From: a virus
Virus record (IMG/VR): IMGVR_UViG_3300020183_000570
Location: 1 to 20,337 of that record
Strand: one strand, 5' to 3'
DNA length: 20,337 nucleotides
Both the position numbers and the translations under genes were made by a program. The notes beneath the pieces were generated by a model. The model was not told the origin of the DNA. It did not search any database and saw only the letters and a list, made by a program, of their open reading frames with translations. This document shows positions 14,801 through 20,337 of the stretch, one piece after another (within the stretch, counting starts at the first letter, position 1; the number at the start of each line of letters is the position of its first letter).

Positions 14801-17800
14801 GATGTCGGAGATGCTTACACAGTAGATAGTTATCCTGTAGAAGAATATTCAGATCTTTATCAGATAAGTGGAACTAGATTAAGTGATGCCATTGATATTA
14901 GACCTAGAGTAAGCTCTTATAATACTAGTTCCACATTTTCACCATTTGAATTTAGATCTAGAATTTTTGATGGACCTGGGCAATCATCAAATTATCATCT
15001 AGCACCAAATGAAACTTTTATTGTTGGTTTCTCATATTATCTCCCAAGAATTGATAAACTATCTTTAAGTAAAGAGGGAAATTTCCAACTTCAAAAAGGA
15101 ATTCCTTCGGAGAATCCAACTGCACCAAAGAATATTGATGGATCACTTGATATAGCTACAATTGTATTACCAGCATATCTCTATAATATCACTGACGCAA
15201 AGATAAATTATGCTGTACATAAGAGATATAGAATGCAAGATATCTCTAGACTTGAAAATAGAATTGCAAATCTAGAATATTATACTCAATTATCTCTTCT
15301 TGAAGTTTCTACAGATTCACTTTCTATTAAAACAAATGGAGTTGATAGATTTAAATGTGGATTTTTTGTAGATAATTTTAAGTCACATGCTTCTCATAAT
15401 GTAAGAAATCCTATTTTTAGATCTAGTATTGATTCTGGAAAAGGATATTTAAGACCCTCTCATTACACAACTGCTATAGATCTTATTGGACAATCTGTTG
15501 CAATTGGTATTGGTATAACAGGAGATACAGAAGTTGATTATACTTATGAGAGCAATGCTCAAGATGAAAATATTAAGAGAAATAAAAAAATTGTAACTTT
15601 AAATTATACAGATAAAGTATTTGTCAAAAATGAATTTGCAACTAGAGTTGAAAATGTTACTCCTTTCTTAGTAACTTCTTATGTTGGAACTATTGAATTA
15701 AATCCATCTTCTGATACTTGGGTTAATACCAATAAGATTAGTCCCAACAGAGTTACTGTTGAAGGGAATTATCAGTCAACAGTACAACAATTAGATATTG
15801 ATGAAAAAACGGGATTTAGTCCAATTGATTGGAACTCTTGGCAAACTGATTGGATTGGAATTGATGTTGAGACCGATTTAAGTTTGAGTGTAACTAATGA
15901 ATTAGTTGGATCTTCCGAAGAATCTTTTGAAGTTAGAGAAAGTATTACTAGACCAGCATTTGGAAGAACAACAGGAGCAAGACCAGCAGAAAGAATTACT
16001 TCGGGGGTAAGAACAACTGCCACAACTAGAGATAGATTAAATGTTGGGGCAACAGTAGCAGTTGGTGCAAAACTCTTTCAATCCAGAGAAGGAATTAAAT
16101 GGAATGTAAAGGAAAAAATTGACTCTACAAATCTTGGAGCAAGAATTGTAAATAATGAGTTTGTTAGATACATGAGAGCAAGAAATATAGAATTTGTTGC
16201 TCGTAAGTTAAAACCAAATACTGAGTTTTATCCTTTCTTTGATAATGTAGATGTAAGAAAAAACGTTTTTCCAAAGTTACTTGAAATTGAAATGTTGTCT
16301 GGAACATTTACCGTAGGTGAAATTGTCAGAGCATATGATCCATCAAAAATAACAGTTATGACTGCTATTTTTAGAATTGCATCTGCAAATCATAAGTATG
16401 GTCCTTATAACTCACCAACAACAACTTATACTTTAAATCCATATAGCCCATCCAGCACACTTCCAAATAGTTATACATCATCATCAACTATTTTAAATAT
16501 TGATACTTCTTCTTTACAAGAAGCTGCAATAGGAACTCTGTATGGTCTTATCAAGAATAATGCTATTTTATTAGGATCTTCTAGTTCTGCTAAAGCAAAA
16601 GTTACTAATTCTAGATTAATTAGTGACAGTGTTGGAACATTGATTGGATCATTTTTTGTTCCAGAAGAGGGTACAGTCACATTTGAAACTGGAATTAAAA
16701 AATTAAAACTTACAAACTCTACAAATAACAATCCAATTCCAGGATCAGTGACAAGTTCAGCTGAAGAAGAGTTTTACTCTCAAGGAATTTTACAAACATC
16801 ACAAGATACTGAACTTGGTATTAGAAATGCAAGAATAAGTAAAGAATTAGTATCTCAAAAACGACTTAGAGCATCTTCTGATTCCGATACTTCTTCAGTA
16901 ACTGCATTTGTAAATGAAGAAACTAATGTAACAGAAAAAGTAACTGGAGTTAGAGAGGTTTATCGTGATCCATTAGCACAATCATTTATTGTTGATGGAT
17001 CAACAGGAATATTTGCAACAAAAGTAGATCTTTTCTTCTTTAGAAAAACCTCCACAGATTTACCTATTATCGTTCAATTGAGAACAGTTGAAAACGGAAT
17101 ACCAACATCTCTAATTGTTCCTTTCTCTGAAGTAGAAATTTTACCATCTCAAATTTTAACTTCAGATACTGGAACAATAGCAACTACGGTTACTTTTAAT
17201 GCTCCAGTTTTCTTAGAGAATGGAAAAGAGTATGCAATTGTGTTGTTGTCCGACTCTACAGATTATCAGGTGTTTATCTCAAGAATGGGTGAAGAAGATC
17301 TAACAACAAGAAATCTTCCTGAATCTTTTAGAAAAATTGTTTCCCAACAACCAACTCTTGGATCTCTATTTAAATCTCAAAATGGAACTACTTGGGAACC
17401 AAGTGGATATGACGATCTGAAATTTGTTCTATACAAAGCAGTATTTACAAAAAATCCAGGATCTTTCTCATTCTATAATCCAATTGAGGGAGGTGATTAC
17501 AACACATTTAGTAAAATAAATCCAAATAATTTTAGTTCTAACTCTAATAAATTAAAAATAGGACTATCCACAAGCATAGAACTGTATTCGGGAATAGTTC
17601 CTGGAGTTAGTATTGGAATTACTGATAAATCAATTTCAGGAAAACTAGTTGGTATTGCTGGATCGGTGGCTCAAAAAACATCAGCTGGGGCAGGACTAAC
17701 ATCTTATGCAGTTGGTTCTGGGTATACATCAGCTGCTTATATTGATCTTGAGTTAGAAACTCTAACTGGTGAAGGATCTGGACTTACTATAGACGTTACT

Positions 17801-19501
17801 TTTGCAGATGGGAAACTAGATGTCATTACATCTGGAATAGTAACTGTTACTAAAGGTGGATATGGTTATAGAGTTGGGGATATTGTAGGTATTCCAACCT
17901 CTATTGTATCTTTTGGAAGTGGTGCAAAACTTACTGTTCAAAAACTTGGTGCAGTTAATACATTATTCTTAGATAATGTTCAGGGTAATTATGATAATGT
18001 AATTGGGAATAGATTGACTTACGTATCTTCACCAGGAATTACAAGTTATATTGGATTAACTACAGTTTCTTACTTAGAGCAAAATACAAACTTTGACGGA
18101 CAACACTTTAAAGTCACAAACTATAATCATGGAATGTATGCAACTAATAACTTAGTTAGAATTAATAATGCGAAAAGTGATTTAACTCCAGTAAAACTAG
18201 TAAGCAATTATAGTGCTACAGAAACATCAAGTATTCAACTTGATTCGATATCAATTTTTGCAAATTTTGAAAATGTTGGTGTCTCAACAACCAATCCAGG
18301 ATATGCCAGAATTCAAGATGAACTAATAAGATATACTGGAGTAACAACATCAACTAATACATTGACTGGTATCACTAGAGGAATAGATGCAAATGTAACC
18401 GGTACAGGATTATTAGCATCATCATCTCACAGCATTGGTGATCAAGTTATGAAATATGAGTTTAATGGAGTTTCTTTGAGAAGAATTAACAAAATTCACA
18501 ATATGTCTTCACCTTCAGCATCAGTATCAAATCCAGTTGATACTGATAATTACTATGTTAAAATTGATATGAGTGATACTAATTATGGAGTGAACAGATC
18601 AAACAATCCAGACGGACTACCAAATCTTTACTTTAATGAAACAAAATCTGCTAGCAACTTTAATTACACTAAAGATGAATACATAACATCATCCAAAAAT
18701 ATAGTATTCTCATATGTAACTCCAAGTGTAAATGCATTTACTCCAAAAGGAACTGGAGTAAGTTCTCGCATAAGAACAATTAGTGCAACTAGTGTAGATG
18801 GAAACGAATTATCTTTTGAAGATATAGGTTTTGAACAAGTTCAAATTAATAATGTAAATGAACTTTCTTCCTTGAGAATGGTTGCAAATAAAGATAATGA
18901 GAATAATGTTTTATCCAACTTACCTGGTAATAAATCATTCACTTTTGTATTGGATCTATTTACTGCGGACGAAAATGTCTCTCCAGTTATAGATATGGAA
19001 AGAGTTAATATGATTTTAACTGTAAATCGTCTTAACAATCCAGTAAAAAATTGGCCTGGATCTGATACAACTGCACTTGATACTAGAAGAGAGTTTGATG
19101 ATCCACACTCTGCAGTTTATGTTTCAAACAACATTAATCTTGCAAATCCAGCAACATCATTAAAAGTTCTTTTATCAGCATACAGACCAAGCACATCTGA
19201 AATAAAAGTAATGTATAAATTGTTCAGAAAAGATTCTGATGATTTAAATGTTGTTTATAGTTTGTTCCCTGGTTATGAGAATTTGAATGAAAATGGTGAG
19301 ATAATAGATGAATCTCTCAATACTGGAAGTTCTGATCAGTTTGTCGAATCAAGTTCAACTCAAAGTGATTTTAGAGATTATGAATTTACTGCGGATAAAC
19401 TGCCAGAATTTGATGGATTTGCTATTAAAATTATAATGACAGGAACTGATCAAGCAAAATCACCATTGATTAAAGAACTTAGAGCAATTGCGTTAGCATA
19501 A
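11849..19501 (+). CDS. Giant DUF4815-type virion structural protein (baseplate/tail fibre region)
   Basis: This protein has 2550 residues. The N-terminus (about 6-366) is DUF4815-like: NLNRTPYFDDY, then FKPGYPVQARELTTLQSILQ, FFKEGARVIPG, YFIRGYFVRV and SPGKAYIRGFEVY. Further conserved marks are a short helical stretch near 1119-1150 (RYRMQDISRLENRIANLEYY), WNSWQTDWIG near 1330, an Arg/Thr-rich loop near 1370-1400, RNIEFVARKLKPNTEFYPFF near 1446, a module beginning DPLAQSFIVDGSTG near 1705 and ending near 1870, Gly/Tyr repeats near 1954-2015, DELIRYTGV...GITRG near 2155-2181, and the terminal LSAYRPSTSEIKVMYKLF and IKELRAIALA. I recognise these blocks from large T4-like marine phage structural proteins of unassigned role. 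It follows gp8 by 5 bases, where T4 has genes 9-12 and wac, so it probably supplies peripheral baseplate or fibre functions. No Shine-Dalgarno sequence is evident; translational coupling is likely. Confidence 0.85.
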   Translation: MPQETNLNRTPYFDDYNPNKDFYKVLFKPGYPVQARELTTLQSILQNQIEKFGTHFFKEGARVIPGSVTYNLRYRSVQIEQEFLGLPVSLYKDQLIGKQIKGSVSGVVATITNVQVNQDTGNTILFINYEGSGTNFSDTTFSDGENLLTLSDITYGLANIIPTGEEFARTLNSNSTSIGSAVFISEGVYFIRGYFVRVEDQILVLDPFSSTPSYRVGLFINEEIITSDIDESLYDNSRGFSNYTAPGADRLKISTTLSKKEIDNFDDENFIELLRLNEGVLEKIVDKTQYNIIAEELARRTFDESGDYYVSPFTVIVKNTLNDKQGNDGIYFENQLTSDGNIPSDDLLTYKISPGKAYIRGFEVYKDSQSFIDIEKPKTTSSIQSEGVAFNCGPLIFVNNVLGQPSVGIATTAFLSLRSERKGTGIGTTGGEIGVARVYDFNYVNSTGVTTTYQMRLFDIQTYTNVGFNTFITLPASTLIEGKSSGAKGYVTSSISNAQEAVLYNVTGKFVKNEAINVSGISTYGHIVKSIRDYKLSDVNSVFSYRNGATADTGFTADILLNAETPPTLNIVNTAAKITVPSFTISAADPDTGISTVTSTTTNFIGIATIGNIVSYNQPGFSTVTFNKIVEISESGRILGISSVRTVKDICHGNTPLSIVNTSEFSIRSSRIENVSAPSFIAALSKTNVSTIDTESTDIIVKRQYNIASFSGNSISAPTLDTDYIYQPFNDERYCLTYSNGKVEPLTSDKFKFSSGFKTLEIKNLSVASGSNATLLVSLKKGKLKEKVKKLNKANTLIISRSSNSASGIGVTTLNDGLTYSFVYGTRIQDREISLNISDVTKVLGIYESSTTSDPILPSITFVPASLTGPNKVATDVLIGENVIGSDSDSVAIVVSKSTSSIEIVYLNQSQFTPGEIISFKDSGITGICNVVSAGDKNISSNYKLDNGQRLNFYDFSRIEKITETFNPTKKIKIVFQNYVVETSDVGDAYTVDSYPVEEYSDLYQISGTRLSDAIDIRPRVSSYNTSSTFSPFEFRSRIFDGPGQSSNYHLAPNETFIVGFSYYLPRIDKLSLSKEGNFQLQKGIPSENPTAPKNIDGSLDIATIVLPAYLYNITDAKINYAVHKRYRMQDISRLENRIANLEYYTQLSLLEVSTDSLSIKTNGVDRFKCGFFVDNFKSHASHNVRNPIFRSSIDSGKGYLRPSHYTTAIDLIGQSVAIGIGITGDTEVDYTYESNAQDENIKRNKKIVTLNYTDKVFVKNEFATRVENVTPFLVTSYVGTIELNPSSDTWVNTNKISPNRVTVEGNYQSTVQQLDIDEKTGFSPIDWNSWQTDWIGIDVETDLSLSVTNELVGSSEESFEVRESITRPAFGRTTGARPAERITSGVRTTATTRDRLNVGATVAVGAKLFQSREGIKWNVKEKIDSTNLGARIVNNEFVRYMRARNIEFVARKLKPNTEFYPFFDNVDVRKNVFPKLLEIEMLSGTFTVGEIVRAYDPSKITVMTAIFRIASANHKYGPYNSPTTTYTLNPYSPSSTLPNSYTSSSTILNIDTSSLQEAAIGTLYGLIKNNAILLGSSSSAKAKVTNSRLISDSVGTLIGSFFVPEEGTVTFETGIKKLKLTNSTNNNPIPGSVTSSAEEEFYSQGILQTSQDTELGIRNARISKELVSQKRLRASSDSDTSSVTAFVNEETNVTEKVTGVREVYRDPLAQSFIVDGSTGIFATKVDLFFFRKTSTDLPIIVQLRTVENGIPTSLIVPFSEVEILPSQILTSDTGTIATTVTFNAPVFLENGKEYAIVLLSDSTDYQVFISRMGEEDLTTRNLPESFRKIVSQQPTLGSLFKSQNGTTWEPSGYDDLKFVLYKAVFTKNPGSFSFYNPIEGGDYNTFSKINPNNFSSNSNKLKIGLSTSIELYSGIVPGVSIGITDKSISGKLVGIAGSVAQKTSAGAGLTSYAVGSGYTSAAYIDLELETLTGEGSGLTIDVTFADGKLDVITSGIVTVTKGGYGYRVGDIVGIPTSIVSFGSGAKLTVQKLGAVNTLFLDNVQGNYDNVIGNRLTYVSSPGITSYIGLTTVSYLEQNTNFDGQHFKVTNYNHGMYATNNLVRINNAKSDLTPVKLVSNYSATETSSIQLDSISIFANFENVGVSTTNPGYARIQDELIRYTGVTTSTNTLTGITRGIDANVTGTGLLASSSHSIGDQVMKYEFNGVSLRRINKIHNMSSPSASVSNPVDTDNYYVKIDMSDTNYGVNRSNNPDGLPNLYFNETKSASNFNYTKDEYITSSKNIVFSYVTPSVNAFTPKGTGVSSRIRTISATSVDGNELSFEDIGFEQVQINNVNELSSLRMVANKDNENNVLSNLPGNKSFTFVLDLFTADENVSPVIDMERVNMILTVNRLNNPVKNWPGSDTTALDTRREFDDPHSAVYVSNNINLANPATSLKVLLSAYRPSTSEIKVMYKLFRKDSDDLNVVYSLFPGYENLNENGEIIDESLNTGSSDQFVESSSTQSDFRDYEFTADKLPEFDGFAIKIIMTGTDQAKSPLIKELRAIALA
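17697..17920 (+). repeat. Gly/Tyr beta-repeat insert within the 2550-residue protein
   Basis: Residues about 1950-2024 hold SYAVGSGYTSAAYIDLEL and VTVTKGGYGYRVGDIVGI. These are the same unit family as in the giant protein and gp8. They lie between the DPLAQSF module and the DELIRYTG module, so they look like an insert in an otherwise conserved C-terminal region. Confidence 0.6.
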
Positions 19502-19502
19502 A

Positions 19503-19730
19503 ATGAAAAAATTAATACCAGTTGAGGGAAGACCAAATCTTTACAGAGATAAAAATTCTGGTGCAATCATAAACACTGATAAAAATGCATATCAACAGCA
19601 TTTGAAACAAATAAAATCGGTTCAAGATGAAAAATTAAAAATGGAAAGATTGGAAACTGAAGTTGAATCTATAAAAAATGATTTATCAGAAATTAAGTCA
19701 TTATTGACTTCTTTCATCAATAAATCATAA
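19503..19730 (+). CDS. Small coiled-coil protein between the fibre and neck genes
   Basis: This 75-residue protein has a compact N-terminal part (KKLIPVEGRPNLYRDKNSGA, then IINTDKNAYQQ) and a charged heptad-patterned C-terminal half, about residues 40-72, with Met/Leu/Val/Ile at repeating positions (MERLETEVESIKNDLSEIKS). It is therefore probably a short parallel coiled coil that forms oligomers. Similar small proteins of unknown function sit in the structural cluster of T4-like marine phages; I recognise the VEG...LYRD...GAIINTD pattern but know no assigned role. The ATG lies one base after the stop of the 2550-residue gene and has no Shine-Dalgarno sequence, so translation probably depends on coupling. 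The conserved start and coding pattern support a real gene. A whisker-like (wac) or assembly-factor role would be speculation. Confidence 0.8.
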   Translation: MKKLIPVEGRPNLYRDKNSGAIINTDKNAYQQHLKQIKSVQDEKLKMERLETEVESIKNDLSEIKSLLTSFINKS

Positions 19731-19733
19731 ATA
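19726..19733 (+). promoter_or_regulatory. Candidate T4-type late promoter (CATAAATA) before gp13
   Basis: CATAAATA fits the NATAAATA late motif of T4-like cyanophages and overlaps the TAA stop of the 75-residue gene. A start about six bases downstream, near 19739, would give a leader of about 16 bases that begins just before the gp13 ribosome binding site. Its position relative to the next ATG is what a T4-type late promoter would need. Activity is inferred. Confidence 0.6.
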
Positions 19734-19740
19734 CCTCTAT

Positions 19741-19746
19741 AAAGGT
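19741..19746 (+). promoter_or_regulatory. Ribosome binding site of gp13 (AAAGGT)
   Basis: AAAGG lies nine bases before the ATG at 19755. It is the only clear Shine-Dalgarno sequence before any start in this window, and it supports the chosen gp13 start. The AGG also forms part of the 3' arm of a small hairpin (TACCT 19732-19736 with AGGTA 19743-19747). Confidence 0.65.
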
Positions 19747-19754
19747 AGATTATA

Positions 19755-20337
19755 ATGGCTCAACCATCTACAAGACAAGAACTCATAGATTATTCCAAAA
19801 GAAAACTGGGATATCCAGTTTTAGAAATTAACGTTGCTGATGAGCAAATAGAAGATCTTGTTGATGATGCTGTTCAGTATTTTCAGGAACGGCATTTTGA
19901 TGGTGTTATGCAGATGTATTTAAAATATCAAATAACCCAAGCAGATATTGATAGGGGAAGAGCTCCGGGAAATAATTCAACTGTTGGTATTGCAACAACA
20001 TCAACGCAAGCAACCATAGTTGGAACTGCAACTACTTTTTCATATATAGAAAATTCAAATTATATACAAATTCCACCCACTGTTATTGGAATAAATAAAA
20101 TTTTTAAAGTAGATGGTAATAATACTGTTTCTCAGGGAATGTTCAATATTCAATATCAATTGATGTTAAATGATGTTTATTATTTTAATACGATTGAACT
20201 TTTAACTTATACAATGGTTAAAAGATATCTTGAAGATATCAGTTTTTTGTTAAATCCAGAGAAAATGATTAGATTTAATAAAAGACAAGATAAACTTTAT
20301 ATTGATATGGATTGGGGATCTGTTAAAGTAGGTCAAT
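19755..20337 (+). CDS. 13: Neck protein gp13 homologue (3' partial)
   Basis: The first 194 residues are visible and the frame runs off the right edge; T4 gp13 has 309. T4 gp13 acts with gp14 in the neck that closes the filled head and accepts the tail. The match is clearest at the N-terminus: RKLGYPVLEINVADEQIEDL versus T4 [20 protein letters not shown], then FQERHFDGV versus YGEYHFDGI. A second match is the segment from ELLTYTMVKRYLEDISFLLN to KLYIDMDW, corresponding to the T4 stretch ending in an NEQLKVMGNF-like strand. Between them lies an extra Gly/Thr-rich loop at 77-94 (VGIATTSTQATIVGTATT) that T4 lacks. The start is fixed by the ribosome binding site nine bases upstream and a late promoter motif 21 bases upstream. 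Confidence 0.88.
   Translation, partial: MAQPSTRQELIDYSKRKLGYPVLEINVADEQIEDLVDDAVQYFQERHFDGVMQMYLKYQITQADIDRGRAPGNNSTVGIATTSTQATIVGTATTFSYIENSNYIQIPPTVIGINKIFKVDGNNTVSQGMFNIQYQLMLNDVYYFNTIELLTYTMVKRYLEDISFLLNPEKMIRFNKRQDKLYIDMDWGSVKVGQ

Noticed and set aside
6425-16731. Short antisense or off-frame ORFs of 65-86 codons within the giant genes
   Set aside because: All lie inside clearly coding + strand frames, have no ribosome binding sites and encode low-complexity shadows of the repetitive Gly/Thr/Ser codons.
366-17920. Diversity-generating retroelement with repeated protein units as variable regions
   Set aside because: No reverse transcriptase, template repeat or C-type lectin-like variable end is visible, and the repeats differ throughout and not only at adenine-derived positions.
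19732-19747. Intergenic hairpin as a transcription terminator
   Set aside because: The stem is only 5 bp and has no T-run after it; its overlap with the ribosome binding site makes a translational effect more likely.
20090-20097. AATAAATA inside gp13 as a further late promoter
   Set aside because: It lies inside the coding sequence with no gene start nearby; such words arise often in AT-rich coding DNA (Gly-Ile-Asn-Lys codons).

Overview
This window looks like part of the late structural gene cluster of a T4-like contractile-tailed phage of marine bacteria. All genes lie on the + strand, packed almost end to end, in very AT-rich DNA with AGA-biased arginine codons. Two products can be tied by eye to T4 proteins: a baseplate wedge gp8 homologue and the start of a neck gp13 homologue. 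The two giant genes beside them resemble the large, poorly characterised structural proteins of marine cyanomyoviruses and pelagimyoviruses. The low GC fits a phage of Prochlorococcus or SAR11, but the window holds no host-specific gene that would decide between them.

Layout. (1) From the left edge to 10250 runs one uninterrupted reading frame, open at its 5' end, with at least 3415 residues visible. It is a patchwork of short beta-type repeats plus a YHYH-like domain, and it sits where T4 has gene 7. (2) 10269-11843 encodes gp8 with an extra inserted repeat module. (3) 11849-19501 encodes a 2550-residue protein that starts with a DUF4815-like region and sits where T4 has genes 9-12 and wac. 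(4) 19503-19730 encodes a 75-residue protein with a coiled-coil tail. (5) 19755 to the right edge encodes the first 194 residues of gp13. The gene order matches the T4 order 7-8-(9 to 12, wac)-13.

Regulation. Two NATAAATA-type late promoter motifs are visible, before gp8 and before gp13. Each overlaps the stop codon of the preceding gene in the same way (TCA TAA ATA). Only the gp13 start has an obvious ribosome binding site; gp8, the 2550-residue gene and the 75-residue gene have none and are separated from their upstream genes by 18, 5 and 1 bases. No gap exceeds 24 bases, and I see no RNA genes, insertion sequences, CRISPR arrays or terminators.

The proteins together would form baseplate wedge, baseplate periphery or fibre, and neck parts of the virion. 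The most notable feature is that the same repeat families (a Gly-Gly-x-Gly-Tyr unit and a Gly-Ile-Gly-Thr-Thr turn motif) recur in three neighbouring genes and have entered the gp8 homologue. I found no defence, metabolic or otherwise novel system; the novelty here lies in protein architecture and compact regulation.
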